From Pricia antarctica (GTDB lineage Bacteria; Bacteroidota; Bacteroidia; Flavobacteriales; Flavobacteriaceae): 45,845 nt of DNA. This document shows, one piece after another, positions 33,756 to 43,605 of the stretch. A program made the translations under genes and the position numbers. The stretch spans positions 1 through 45,845 of the forward strand of contig DRGL01000030.1 of NCBI GenBank assembly GCA_011050085.1, read 5' to 3'. The first letter of the stretch is position 1, and each line of letters opens with the position of its first letter. The notes under the pieces were generated by a model that saw only the letters and a program-made list of their open reading frames with translations, was not told the DNA's origin and made no database searches.

Positions 33756-36156
33756 TCTGACCCAACAATATCCCATCATGGATATACAGGAAAATCTGAT
33801 CTTTGCCACAAATGGAAATCTGGTGGTCTGCTACAAAGCGGACCTACCCGAGATCCATTCCCTGTCCGAAAAGGATTTCGAGGACTTGCACGGTAGTTGG
33901 TTCCAGGCCCTGAAATCGCTACCGGTCGGCACGGTCATCCACAAACAGGATGTGTACAGAAAATTACCCTATTCCGCCGGGCAACTGCCGAATGCCACTT
34001 TTCTGGAAAAGGCGACCCTTGCCCATTTCAAGGACAGGGAATACATCGCCCATGAGTCCTACCTGTTCTTTATCTGGCCCAAGAACAAGGGACTGAACAA
34101 GGCCAAGTATGTCAATCCGTTCAAGACGGTGCCCAAGACCTTGCCCGAAGGCCTGGACGAAAGCTTGACCGGCTTCGTGGGTACCGTAAAGGATTCCATC
34201 GGTTTTCTGAACAACAGCTACAAAATGGATTTTGCTCCCATGAACCAGGTACAGATCCTGTCGATGACCGATACATTCTTCAACGGGTTCAACGAGGGTT
34301 TCGATACGGATATCGTACTCAATAGGGACCATGCCCAGATCGGGGACCACTTTTTCAATGTGCTGGCAATCAATAACGAGACCTGTTTCGGTGAGACCGT
34401 ACATAGCAGCAAGACCGACGACGGATTCACCTCCGATGACTTTGTTTTCCACCAAGGCTTTATCGACGGTGTCGGGCTGAAGCTCGACGAAAACCATATC
34501 GTCAACCAGGTCATCTATCTGGACGATAGGCACAAGTGGCGCAAGGTGCTGGAAAAGCGGTTGGAGGAACTCGGCAAGAGCTCCAATTTCGGCACCCAGA
34601 ACAAGGTCGTACATGAAAAGATCGGTGTCATACTCGACCAGATCAACCGGGACGATACCGCACGGATCGTACGTGGACACCTCAATGTGGTCTTTTGGGC
34701 CCGGGAAGCACGAGAGCTGGCGAAAATCGCCTCAAAGATCAAAACGGAGTTCAAGGAACTGGATATCGTTCCCTACTATTCCAAAGGGGAGGAACGGAAA
34801 AACTACCTGCTCAACAGCTATTGCTGCTTTTCCCCCAATTTTTCCGACGAGGACCTTTATGTAACCGATCTCAAGCACGCCCTTTGCCTGTTTATAAATA
34901 GTACCAATTACAAGTCGGATGCTACAGGCATTATCTTCAACGACCGCCAGCACAATATTCCCGTTCTAAAGGATGTCTGGGACGAACGCAAGAAACGGAT
35001 CAAGGCACGGAACTTCGCCATTTTCGCCCCGACCGGCGAGGGCAAATCGTTCTTGGCCAACAACATACTGCGCCAGTATTTTGAGAGCGGTGTCCGGTTG
35101 GTCATCATCGACCTTGGGGGCAGTTATACCAAATTCGCAAAGCTATATCCCGAGCAATGTATCACGCTGCGCTATGAGCAGGGAAAGAGCCTGGGCATCA
35201 ATCCCTTTTACATCAACGGCCTACATGACCTAGGCCCGGAGCGGTTTGAAGACCTCACGGTCTTTCTTCTGGAGCTCTTCGCTTCGGGCGGTAAGGTCGC
35301 CAAGGCACAGGAAGTGGCCGTCAAGAAAATACTGGTCCATTATTATAAAAATACGATCGACGACCGCCATTCTTTGGAGGGACTTTACAATTTCATCAGG
35401 GACCATAAAGACAGCCTGCTCTTGGAACTGAGCATAGATGCGGCCTATTTCAACACTGCCAATTTCCTGCACATCATGTCGGAATACGTCGGGGACGGGC
35501 TTTACAGTTTCCTGTTCGAGGTCAACGGGGACCGGTCCTATACAATCGAGGACAAGCGCCTGATCGTATTCGAACTGGACGAGGTAAAGGACAATAGGGA
35601 GGTCCTGTCCGTCATGCTCAAACTCATCAAGTCCGCGATCCAGCGTACCATCTGGACCAACAGGGGCGAAAAGGGCATCATCCTGTTCGACGAGTTCGCG
35701 AAACAGCTCAAGTTCGACAACGTGCTGGAAAGCGTGGAGTTCTACTATCAGGCCATACGCAAGCAGAATGGTGCCATCGGGATCATCCTGCAATCCATCA
35801 ACCAGTTGCCGAGCAATTCCACCTCGGCGAGCATCCTTGAGAACACCCAGGTCATCTATAGCCTCAGGAACGAAAAGGGCTACGCCGATCTGGCCGAACG
35901 CCTGAACCTGTCGAGCCACGACCTGAACCAATTGAAGTCCATCAAGAACGACCTGAAGGGCGACCGGAAGTACACCGAGATCTTTATCAAGATCGGGAGG
36001 GAGAGCAATATCTTCCGGTTGGAGGTGCCACCGGAGGCCTATGCGGCCTACCTGACCGAAGGTCCCGAAAACGACCGCATCATGCGGATCTATGAACGGA
36101 CCGGTGATATGCGAACGGCCATTATGGAGTTCGTGCAAAGCAATTTTCAAAAATAA
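33745..36156 (+). CDS. traG: conjugation ATPase TraG (VirB4 family)
   Basis: The 803-residue protein carries Walker A in FAPTGEGKSFLANN (about residue 430) and Walker B in IILFDEFAKQ (about 647). Sensor-like segments include SINQLPSNSTSAS, and the N-terminal half is the VirB4 membrane-interaction region. It powers pilus assembly and substrate translocation in T4SS. Codons and GC content are consistent with the neighbouring tra genes. Confidence 0.93.
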   Translation: MRINLTQQYPIMDIQENLIFATNGNLVVCYKADLPEIHSLSEKDFEDLHGSWFQALKSLPVGTVIHKQDVYRKLPYSAGQLPNATFLEKATLAHFKDREYIAHESYLFFIWPKNKGLNKAKYVNPFKTVPKTLPEGLDESLTGFVGTVKDSIGFLNNSYKMDFAPMNQVQILSMTDTFFNGFNEGFDTDIVLNRDHAQIGDHFFNVLAINNETCFGETVHSSKTDDGFTSDDFVFHQGFIDGVGLKLDENHIVNQVIYLDDRHKWRKVLEKRLEELGKSSNFGTQNKVVHEKIGVILDQINRDDTARIVRGHLNVVFWAREARELAKIASKIKTEFKELDIVPYYSKGEERKNYLLNSYCCFSPNFSDEDLYVTDLKHALCLFINSTNYKSDATGIIFNDRQHNIPVLKDVWDERKKRIKARNFAIFAPTGEGKSFLANNILRQYFESGVRLVIIDLGGSYTKFAKLYPEQCITLRYEQGKSLGINPFYINGLHDLGPERFEDLTVFLLELFASGGKVAKAQEVAVKKILVHYYKNTIDDRHSLEGLYNFIRDHKDSLLLELSIDAAYFNTANFLHIMSEYVGDGLYSFLFEVNGDRSYTIEDKRLIVFELDEVKDNREVLSVMLKLIKSAIQRTIWTNRGEKGIILFDEFAKQLKFDNVLESVEFYYQAIRKQNGAIGIILQSINQLPSNSTSASILENTQVIYSLRNEKGYADLAERLNLSSHDLNQLKSIKNDLKGDRKYTEIFIKIGRESNIFRLEVPPEAYAAYLTEGPENDRIMRIYERTGDMRTAIMEFVQSNFQK

Positions 36157-36181
36157 TCTTATCCGATCATTACATACCATC

Positions 36182-36766
36182 ATGAAAAAACTAAAAAACA
36201 GATCGATGATCTTATTTGCCCTGTTCGCCATGGCAATGACAATCAAAAGCTCCGCCCAGGGCATACCTGTTTATGACAATGTCGGCTTTATATCCTTGGT
36301 CAAACAGATCTTCGAGTCCGCCAAGCAGACCTCGGAAATGATCAAGACGGTCAAATTCATGAAGCAGGCGAAGGAGGCCATCGACAAGGTTAACGATGCG
36401 GTAAAACAGTACGAGGCCGTAAAGGAGATTACCGCGAACAACGAGGCCCTGGTCAATATGGTGAGCAGCGACTTGAGGGGCATATTAAATTCCCCGTACA
36501 TACGCCGGCACGAAGTCGATGCGGTATCGAATGCGTTCAATTCTATAATCGACGGATCCTTGCGCAATCTGGAATTCATGAACCAGGTGCTCTCCAATGA
36601 TTTCCTGAAGCTGAACGACGGCGAGCGCCTGGCCATTTTGGAAAAACATCGGGACGCGTCCCAAAAAATGGTAGCGGACATCACCTTGAAGAACAAACGC
36701 TACAAGATGATCATCTCCTTCCGGGAAATGCAGGACAAGATCAATACCAGGGCAACCAACTACTAA
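36182..36766 (+). CDS. traI: conjugative transposon protein TraI (DUF4141, VirB5-like)
   Basis: I start at ATG 36182 (MKKLKNRSM), where a signal peptide begins (MILFALFAMAMTIKSSAQG, cleaved near residue 26). The 194-residue protein is otherwise helical (long K/E/D-rich helices at about 40-90 and 140-190). This matches the periplasmic TraI family, which has a VirB5-like position between VirB4 and VirB6. A 25-nt gap follows traG. Confidence 0.78.
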   Translation: MKKLKNRSMILFALFAMAMTIKSSAQGIPVYDNVGFISLVKQIFESAKQTSEMIKTVKFMKQAKEAIDKVNDAVKQYEAVKEITANNEALVNMVSSDLRGILNSPYIRRHEVDAVSNAFNSIIDGSLRNLEFMNQVLSNDFLKLNDGERLAILEKHRDASQKMVADITLKNKRYKMIISFREMQDKINTRATNY

Positions 36767-36777
36767 ATCGGGGAGTT

Positions 36778-37608
36778 ATGTTTTTATCCATCGGACTGGA
36801 ATATGTGGATGCCGTCTTCCGGACCATCAAGGACAGCGATTTTGCGTCCTTTACGATCGTCGGCATGAAGGTGCTCGCCGTTCTTTTCTTTCTGCTCAAT
36901 ATCCTTAAAAAGTACTATGAGGGCGCAGCATCCCAACAGGGCCCGACTTGGGGCCTTACCCCGGCAGATCTGATAAAGAACTTTGTCGTAGTGCTCGTAG
37001 TAATTTTTTCAACAGAAGTTTTGGATGCCTTCGATACCATCTTGGTGGCCATCGAAGGGCAGTACCGGGGAACCGCCCCGGTCCTTTTGCCGTTGGGAGT
37101 ACAGGAAATAGAGGTGGAGGAGGACTTGGGACTGATGGATGCGACCGCCAAGGCAATGGGGCTTCTGTACGAATATCTTGTCACACCATTTTTGGGCATA
37201 CGCATGCTGGCCACGGGATTCGGCCTTCTGTTATGGGTGCTCGACCTTTTCATATATCCGCTGTTCCTGGCCGAACGCTATTTTCTATTGGGCATCATGC
37301 AGGCCTTTTTTCCTTTGGTCATCAGCATGGCGGTGTTCGAAAAGTTCAGGGAGATGGGCTACCGCTTCTTCAAGCTCTATGCCGCGGTATATATGATCGT
37401 CCCGGCCTTCTTTTTGGTCAATGTCTTTGTGAACGAACTGTACCGGGAAATCACGGATAATTTTTGGCCGAGCCTCTTCGGGACCGATTTCGGGAGCGAG
37501 CTTTTTGCCCCGCTCATCGAATTGGCCGGTGTAGGCTTTATCCTTCTGTTGAAGTTCAAGCTCTACAAGCGGGCCACCAGTTTCACGTTCCGGCTGTTCA
37601 GTCCATAA
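36778..37608 (+). CDS. traJ: conjugative transposon protein TraJ (VirB6 family)
   Basis: The 276-residue protein has five to six membrane helices (for example MKVLAVLFFLLNIL and FGLLLWVLDLFIYPLF). It includes an RYFLLGIMQAFFPLVISMAVF segment, characteristic of Bacteroidota TraJ. VirB6-type proteins form the inner-membrane gate of the T4SS. The start is 11 nt after traI, and the stop codon overlaps the first possible traK start. Confidence 0.88.
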   Translation: MFLSIGLEYVDAVFRTIKDSDFASFTIVGMKVLAVLFFLLNILKKYYEGAASQQGPTWGLTPADLIKNFVVVLVVIFSTEVLDAFDTILVAIEGQYRGTAPVLLPLGVQEIEVEEDLGLMDATAKAMGLLYEYLVTPFLGIRMLATGFGLLLWVLDLFIYPLFLAERYFLLGIMQAFFPLVISMAVFEKFREMGYRFFKLYAAVYMIVPAFFLVNVFVNELYREITDNFWPSLFGTDFGSELFAPLIELAGVGFILLLKFKLYKRATSFTFRLFSP

Positions 37609-38240
37609 TGGACATTAATCAAAAAACTATGAAAACACCATACAAGACTATTTACAGCGTATTGCGCACGAACCGGTTCATCGTTTTGGCGGTAGTCATC
37701 CTATGCCTGTTGACCAGCGGTCTTGCAATACTGACCGTGTTCCGCTTCAATACCAAGATGCTGAACAGCGCCTTTGCCGTAAATACGGACGGTTCGATAA
37801 TACCCTTGAAACTGGTATCCCAAAAGGAGAACATGGAGATCGAGGCACTTTCGCATCTGGACCTGTTCCATACCTATTTCTACGGGCTGGACGAGGGCAG
37901 TTACGAGCGTAACCTCGAAAAGGCGCTGTGGCTGGGCGATAGTAGCGTGGACAACGTGTACCGTCAAAAAAAGGCGGACGGGGTGTATAATCGTCTGCTT
38001 CAATACTCCCTGGTGCAGAAGGTCCTTTCCGTACATACCGAGCTGACCTTGGACAAGAACGGAATGCCCTTCCGGACGGAGACCGTCTTTGAGATCAACA
38101 GGGGCTCGGCCGTCGACCGCTATCAATTGATAACCACTGGCAACTTGGTACCGGTAGACCGGAATTTCCCCCACAATACCCATGGCCTGCTGATCACCGA
38201 TTTTTTCGAGAGCTCTTTGAAGAAAACCGATACCCAATAA
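37608..38240 (+). CDS. traK: conjugative transposon protein TraK (VirB8-like)
   Basis: ATG 37608 overlaps the traJ stop (TAATG) and gives 210 residues. ATG 37629 is the alternative (MKTPYKTIYSVLR), 7 codons shorter. One membrane helix (about residues 27-48) follows a short cytoplasmic end. The periplasmic part contains DLFHTYFYGLDEGSYERNLEKALWLGD, a TraK hallmark, and VFEINRGSAVDRYQLITTGNL. TraK resembles VirB8 scaffolding proteins of the inner membrane. Confidence 0.87.
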   Translation: MDINQKTMKTPYKTIYSVLRTNRFIVLAVVILCLLTSGLAILTVFRFNTKMLNSAFAVNTDGSIIPLKLVSQKENMEIEALSHLDLFHTYFYGLDEGSYERNLEKALWLGDSSVDNVYRQKKADGVYNRLLQYSLVQKVLSVHTELTLDKNGMPFRTETVFEINRGSAVDRYQLITTGNLVPVDRNFPHNTHGLLITDFFESSLKKTDTQ

Positions 38241-38249
38241 AACATCAAG

Positions 38250-39173
38250 ATGGATAGAAACAAGATCATTTTTATAGGCCTTATCGGTCTCGTTGTGACC
38301 TTTATTGTTTGTTATGCCCTGTTCGTGGTCGGTGAGGATAATACCACCGAAACCGAACTGAGACAGCCGGGCGTTCCCGATCTGAAGGACGAGCAAAGGG
38401 AATACAGCTCAAAATTGGATGCCATCAACGATCTGAAGGAAGCCAGGGAATCGAACGCCCCGAGCATCTATGACGAATCCCTCTTGGATTCCACCGGAAC
38501 CTACGACCCCTTGTTCCAAGAAAGGGAACGCCAGCGTATCGTCGACAGTATTTACAGGAACGGCCGTATCGATTACGCATCGGGAGGGGATACGGGTAGC
38601 GGTTCCCCTTTTTCGGATTCCGATACCGGCCGACAAATTTCAGGAGCGGAAGGCGACCAAGCGTCCTTGCCCGATTTCTCGGGGGCGCATAAGGCCTTCT
38701 TCGCTATCGCGGAAAGGCCCGAGGCCATATCCCTCGATGTTACAAATGCAAGGACCGATGCCTTTATCATGGTAGAGGTGAACGGGGAACAGACGGTACG
38801 CAACGACGAGCGTTTGGAACTGCGGTTGGCCGTGGACGCATTGATCAATGGCGATACGGTTCCCCGAAATGCCCTGGTCTATGGTTTTGTCAGCTTCAAG
38901 GCCAACCGGGTGTCGATCCGCATCACCAATATCGACAATACGACCGTTGAACTGAAGGCATTCGATCTGTTGGACGGCAACGAAGGGATCTACATCAAGA
39001 ACAGTGTGCAGGCCGAAGCGACAGGGGAGGTGCTGGACGATATCATACAGGATATCAATATTCCCGGGGTTCCCCAGATCGGTGGTATCAAACAGGTTTT
39101 CCGCCGTAAGAACCGAAACGTCAAGGCCACCATTTACGACCGGTACCAACTTATTCTAAAACCTAGCTTATGA
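38250..39173 (+). CDS. traM: conjugative transposon protein TraM
   Basis: The 307-residue protein has one membrane helix (about 6-28) and an acidic, disordered linker (about 35-130). A C-terminal beta domain follows (about 150-305) with IMVEVNGEQTVRNDERLELRLA and RNALVYGFVSFKANRVSIRI, the features of Bacteroidota TraM (VirB10-like). It starts 9 nt after traK and shares ATGA with traN. Confidence 0.88.
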   Translation: MDRNKIIFIGLIGLVVTFIVCYALFVVGEDNTTETELRQPGVPDLKDEQREYSSKLDAINDLKEARESNAPSIYDESLLDSTGTYDPLFQERERQRIVDSIYRNGRIDYASGGDTGSGSPFSDSDTGRQISGAEGDQASLPDFSGAHKAFFAIAERPEAISLDVTNARTDAFIMVEVNGEQTVRNDERLELRLAVDALINGDTVPRNALVYGFVSFKANRVSIRITNIDNTTVELKAFDLLDGNEGIYIKNSVQAEATGEVLDDIIQDINIPGVPQIGGIKQVFRRKNRNVKATIYDRYQLILKPSL

Positions 39174-40000
39174 GACTACTTTTGACAATTGCTTTTTTAA
39201 TTGTTTCTATCGGCACCTATGCCCAAAGACCGAGGACCATTTTCACCAACGACAGGGATGCGGTGGCGTTGTTCTTTCCGAATACGATCGGCCAGGCCTT
39301 GACGGGGTCCGCAGATTTTACCTTCAGTTATAACGGGGAAAGTCCCCAACATGTAGGAATCGTGCAAGGTGTTCGGGGGGACCGGAGCAATTTGCTGGTC
39401 ATTGTCGAAAATGGGGATGTGTACAGTTATCGGTTGGCCTATAAGAAGATATTGGACACCCTTAACTATTTCGTTTCGAAGACCGAACGCATCGGTAGCG
39501 AGGCTCCGGAACCTATATTTCCAAGAATGGATTCCCTGCCAAAAATTGAAGCTCCAATACGGCCCAATCCAAGAAAGGTCGATGTTCCCCGATCTCGCAA
39601 GGACCATTTTCAAAAGTTCAGCTCATACCAGTTGGAACAAAATACCGAAAAGTTAAAACAAAGCCGAAAACAAGGTATGGTATTGCGGCTTCGGGATCTG
39701 GTCTATGACCGGACGGAGGTGTATGCCCTTATCGAGATCAAGAATAGATCCGGAATCGATTTTGAACTGGATTATCTCAAAGTTTTTAAAGTGCACGGCA
39801 ATACCCGGAGGAAATCGTCCTATCAAAAACTATCGCTCGACATGTTAAATCTACAAAATTTTCCGGAAAAGGTCAAGGATGGGGAAAGTGCCTCTTTTGC
39901 CGTGGTTCTTCCCAAGTTTACGTTGGGGGATTCGGAAAAACTGATGCTCGAACTGAGGGAATTTCGGGGGAGTAGGAATATTCAGTTGTTCTATAAATAG
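39170..40000 (+). CDS. traN: conjugative transposon protein TraN (DUF4138)
   Basis: The 276-residue protein has a signal peptide (ends near TYAQRPRTI). The N-terminal half holds VALFFPNTIGQALTGSADFTFSYN and NLLVIVENGDVYSYRLAYKK; the C-terminal half holds VLRLRDLVYDRTEVYALIEIKNRSGIDFELDYLKVFKV. The family is VirB9-like and sits in the outer-membrane core of the T4SS. It is the last tra gene on the plus strand here. The usual TraL, TraO, TraP and TraQ are not in the window. Confidence 0.88.
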   Translation: MRLLLTIAFLIVSIGTYAQRPRTIFTNDRDAVALFFPNTIGQALTGSADFTFSYNGESPQHVGIVQGVRGDRSNLLVIVENGDVYSYRLAYKKILDTLNYFVSKTERIGSEAPEPIFPRMDSLPKIEAPIRPNPRKVDVPRSRKDHFQKFSSYQLEQNTEKLKQSRKQGMVLRLRDLVYDRTEVYALIEIKNRSGIDFELDYLKVFKVHGNTRRKSSYQKLSLDMLNLQNFPEKVKDGESASFAVVLPKFTLGDSEKLMLELREFRGSRNIQLFYK

Positions 40001-40112
40001 GGACTTGATGCGAATCCTAGTACTGATTGTAGCCCATCATTTGCTAAATTTTCGGTATCGCCTTTCTTGGCACCTAAATGCCAAGGGAAAATAATATCAA
40101 ATAAATAGGACC

Positions 40113-40874
40113 TCAATTGATAGGTTCCATGTAGAACCGCTTTCCCCATTCCTCTATCCCCAAGAAATCCAACTCGTCATGATGATAGAGTTCCTCGAAC
40201 GCCCCATCGATTTTGTTGACCGCTTCGATATCGGTGACCCTGATCCTGGTCTCGTAATTGTATTTCGTGCCACTCTCGGTAAAGTTCAAGGAACCCAAAT
40301 AGGCGGTACGACCATCGATGATGTATATCTTTCCGTGGACGAACATGGAATTTATCCTGCCCGGTTCCGGTGTACCAAAAACCCTAAAGGGGAATAGCTG
40401 GGAATAGGAGTAGGAATACACCCTTTTTCTTCGGATCCTTCTTCCGAAATAGCCAGTGATTCCCAAGAGCAACAAGGGAAATGGCAGTGCATACAGGTAC
40501 GCCCAAGCCGTCGTTGCATAGAACCGATACAAAAGGAAAGCTATGGACAGAATACCGATGATCTGTAAAATTCTTCTAATTCGCTTCAACCTTCTTCTCG
40601 AATTCTTTGCTCGATGATTCAGACGTCGATGCTGTAGGACTAGGGGCCGCAGGCTCCTTTCCTGTCTCTGGCTATCATCGTAGCTTGAAACCGAGGTAAT
40701 CAGGGATATCTTTATTCCTTGGTCATGCAACCGGATGAGCTCCCCGACCATATTAGGGGAGAGGAAAGGTGAGGCTATCTTGACCGATTTTTGTGCATTC
40801 GCAAGCTCCTGTAAAAGTTTGGTACCGGCACCGGTGCCCATGTAGATATCGCATTTTGCCTGATTGAACCACAT
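40113..40874 (-). CDS. phospholipase D-like protein with two membrane helices
   Basis: The 253-residue protein has a PLD fold split by two hydrophobic helices (about 106-147). A full HKD motif is visible only once, HGKIYIIDGRTAYLGSLNF (about residues 192-210). The N-terminal half keeps the fold but not a clear second motif, so it may dimerise. The family covers nucleases and lipid hydrolases. It is transcribed convergently with traN, beside the coupling ATPase gene, so a DNA-transfer function is possible. Confidence 0.75.
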   Translation of the reverse strand: MWFNQAKCDIYMGTGAGTKLLQELANAQKSVKIASPFLSPNMVGELIRLHDQGIKISLITSVSSYDDSQRQERSLRPLVLQHRRLNHRAKNSRRRLKRIRRILQIIGILSIAFLLYRFYATTAWAYLYALPFPLLLLGITGYFGRRIRRKRVYSYSYSQLFPFRVFGTPEPGRINSMFVHGKIYIIDGRTAYLGSLNFTESGTKYNYETRIRVTDIEAVNKIDGAFEELYHHDELDFLGIEEWGKRFYMEPIN

Positions 40875-40970
40875 GGTTTTCTCTTTAAAAGATTACCTCT
40901 TAAAGTACGAAATTCGAACCTGGAATCCAACGAAGTTGAATCCCAAAAGCTACTTTTTGAATACCATAAT

Positions 40971-42560
40971 TTACTTTGATGAAGCGTTCATCATGGCGCG
41001 CACTTCCAAATGGATACGCTGAAAATTGGCGGTAATCTCCGCATGGCCGTAAACGTATTTCGGTTCGGGCAGATCCCTTTGGATATCCGGTCTTTTGAAA
41101 CGTACACGTTTGTCCTTTCCATCCGAAAACGAAATAAATTCCCCTCGCTTGAGCCGGAAGAAGGCATCGGAACGTCTTTTGCTCACTTCCCTTTCCCCTT
41201 TTGTGATACGGGAGTCGAAATTCCAATTGCTGCTTTGGCTCACACTTTTGGTCGGTCTTTTTACGATCTCAAAAAAACGCTCATAGTATTGGGCCGTATC
41301 GGGGTCGTTTGCCTTTCCGAAAAATTGATAGGATAGGTTGCTCAGGATGGCCTTACTGGCCTTGTCCCCGTACATCAGGTCGTTCTGGATCTTGTCCTGT
41401 AGCACATATACCGTTAGGATGTCATAACTCCGTAAGGTGGCCGGAATACGCTGCATGTTCAACAATCGAAAGGTGGCGGCTTCCTCTGCCAGAAAAAAGG
41501 AGGATAAGCGGTTTCGTACGCTCATTTGTTTGGTAATCGTATGAAGGATGGTAGCGATCACCGGGGAATACGCGGTCTCGAATTTGGGGTTGTTCACCAC
41601 CGCGACCACGGAAGGATGGTCGGGATGGTTGATGTCCAAGGGTACATCGTCGGCGGAGAGCGCCATAAAGATCCGCTTGGTGCTGATCTTCTTCAGGGCG
41701 TTCGATAGGGTACTCCTGACGCCGGCCGTTTGACGTTCCGAACCGATTCCCGAAATAAAGGCATCGGCCATGGCCTTGGCGGTAAAATCGGAGCTGAGCC
41801 AGTCGATGAGGGTTTCGGCATCCGAACATTGATAGAGCGCGATCAAGTGGGGGAGGGTACAGTATTTCGGATGTGCCGTTTTCAATTTCCAGATCATTCC
41901 TCCCAAGAGACCCTCGACGGCATCGTTGAAAAATTTGGAGGGGCCCGAAGCGATGGACTCTTTTTGCTCCAAAAGATTTTCCAACAGGACACGGGAAATC
42001 TCGTTGACGCTTTCCTCATCCTCCAAATAGCGGGGCGCAATGGGATTGACCCGTTTATGGATGTCGTCGAAAGAGATTATATGGAACGGAATCTTGGGGT
42101 CTTTAAATAGGGTATAGGCCATTTCGGTAATCTCGAAATGCTTATAGTCGTGAATGACCCCGCAAAAATGATGTTTTTCGAAATGTTTCAGTAAACTGTA
42201 AACAACGGATTCGGTCTTGCCGCTACCGGCCGAACCTATTATGGAAATCCCCCTACGGATATTGTCCATGATCAAGCTTCCGTTTCTCAGCGGTATTTTG
42301 ACTCGATATTTTGGTTGCACCGGTCCTTTGTCCCCCTCAGGGGTTAGAGCGACAAAGCATACAAGGCTAAGAAGCTGCAGCGGTAGAAGCCATTTCAAGG
42401 CGAAAATTACGGAAAAAAGGAAACCATGGCCATAGCATCCTATAACTCCCATAAACATCAAAAGGGTCGATACCAATAGCAACGGATAGGGCAAATGGCG
42501 GTGTATCAAAAGGATACCGCCCACGGTGGAAACATAGTACAGTACGATGGTAGAGACCAT
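40971..42560 (-). CDS. mobC: type IV coupling protein (VirD4/TraG-like, called MobC in Bacteroidota elements)
   Basis: The 529-residue protein has three to four membrane helices at the N-terminus (about 5-85). Walker A is in GISIIGSAGSGKTESVVYSL (about residue 113) and Walker B-like VYVLQDKIQ is in the C-terminal half. The SSFFLAEEAATFRLL region matches TraD/VirD4 AAA modules. It links the relaxosome to the T4SS channel. It follows the relaxase on the same strand after 12 nt. Confidence 0.9.
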   Translation of the reverse strand: MVSTIVLYYVSTVGGILLIHRHLPYPLLLVSTLLMFMGVIGCYGHGFLFSVIFALKWLLPLQLLSLVCFVALTPEGDKGPVQPKYRVKIPLRNGSLIMDNIRRGISIIGSAGSGKTESVVYSLLKHFEKHHFCGVIHDYKHFEITEMAYTLFKDPKIPFHIISFDDIHKRVNPIAPRYLEDEESVNEISRVLLENLLEQKESIASGPSKFFNDAVEGLLGGMIWKLKTAHPKYCTLPHLIALYQCSDAETLIDWLSSDFTAKAMADAFISGIGSERQTAGVRSTLSNALKKISTKRIFMALSADDVPLDINHPDHPSVVAVVNNPKFETAYSPVIATILHTITKQMSVRNRLSSFFLAEEAATFRLLNMQRIPATLRSYDILTVYVLQDKIQNDLMYGDKASKAILSNLSYQFFGKANDPDTAQYYERFFEIVKRPTKSVSQSSNWNFDSRITKGEREVSKRRSDAFFRLKRGEFISFSDGKDKRVRFKRPDIQRDLPEPKYVYGHAEITANFQRIHLEVRAMMNASSK

Positions 42561-42572
42561 ATTCCTATTATC

Positions 42573-43598
42573 TTAAATTCCGATGGAACTAGCGTTGCGG
42601 GCCACGTTCATGGCCTTCTTGAACTGTTTGATGGTCTTGAGTGCTACCTGTACGTTGCTCGTTGGGATATTTAGAACAGGGACTTTTACGCCCGCTTTGC
42701 CAAGAATCTTGAACGCGACGCCCCTTTCGTTTGTTGGCAATCCGATCAGGTGGGCAAAGTATTTATGTGGGTCCTTCAGATATGTTTTGCGCGCATCATA
42801 ACTTTCGACAAAATTCCGTTTGTAGTTGAACATGGTATCAAAGGTCTTTTCGGCACGTTCGTAGAACTGGTTCCGGTTGAACCCGCGTTGTACCGTCCGA
42901 CCGTTCAACTTGGACGCCGACTGCATGTACTTGCTTCCGGGGGAAAGGCTGTACCGGTTGGTCACATCCTTCCGGCTAACGATGATGTGCACATGGGTCT
43001 GGAAACCTGGCTTTTTCATTCCCTGTTCAATGGCCCGACCGTCTATTTTATGTGGAACACTTTCCCTTAATTTGGCCAACTGTTTTTCGATTTGTGGTAC
43101 GCTGCCCTGCAGTTCCCCTCGCCCCACTTTTCGGATATCGTTTTCCAATTTTACGATCTGTGCGCGGAAGGGCTGGTTCTCCCTGATCTCCCTGTCAAAG
43201 CCTTTATAGGTGCGTTCGTGCTCTATTTTGGCAAAATATTTGATATCGTCAACGGTAACCGGTCTATCTCGGTAAAAGGATTCCGCATAGTCTTTCATTA
43301 CCTCCCGTACATACCCGCGAAGAAGTTCCGGGTCGTTGTTTATGGCTTTCAGTTCTCGCTGGCTCGGATTCAGGGTCAGGGAATAGAACTTAGGCTCTAC
43401 CTTTTTTAATTTGGCCGTATTGCCGTCGATTTCCTCTACGACCCGTTCAGGGGGAATATGGTCGTTGTTCTGGTCGAAAAAGTGATCCTGTAACTCCGGT
43501 TCCTTGCCCTGGTTCTCCTTTTCCAAATAGTCCACGAAGTCTGATGAGCTCTGGGAAAAGGTTTTGTCGAGATGCTGCTTGGTAATGCTGATATACAT
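42573..43598 (-). CDS. mobB: relaxase (MobB-like, DUF5712/HUH type)
   Basis: The 341-residue protein begins with MYISITKQH. A histidine cluster in HVHIIVSRKDVTNRYSLSPG (about residue 205) resembles the HUH metal-binding motif of relaxases. The start tyrosine at residue 2 may be part of the active site in this family, which I infer. The C-terminal third is basic and helical. It would nick at oriT and pilot the strand through the coupling protein. It lies between the BfmA-like gene and the coupling ATPase gene. Confidence 0.8.
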   Translation of the reverse strand: MYISITKQHLDKTFSQSSSDFVDYLEKENQGKEPELQDHFFDQNNDHIPPERVVEEIDGNTAKLKKVEPKFYSLTLNPSQRELKAINNDPELLRGYVREVMKDYAESFYRDRPVTVDDIKYFAKIEHERTYKGFDREIRENQPFRAQIVKLENDIRKVGRGELQGSVPQIEKQLAKLRESVPHKIDGRAIEQGMKKPGFQTHVHIIVSRKDVTNRYSLSPGSKYMQSASKLNGRTVQRGFNRNQFYERAEKTFDTMFNYKRNFVESYDARKTYLKDPHKYFAHLIGLPTNERGVAFKILGKAGVKVPVLNIPTSNVQVALKTIKQFKKAMNVARNASSIGI

Positions 43599-43605
43599 AT
43601 GCTAT

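Noticed and set aside
40900-40970. tRNA T-arm-like TTCGAACC
   Set aside because: No acceptor stem, anticodon or D-arm can be formed around it, so no tRNA.
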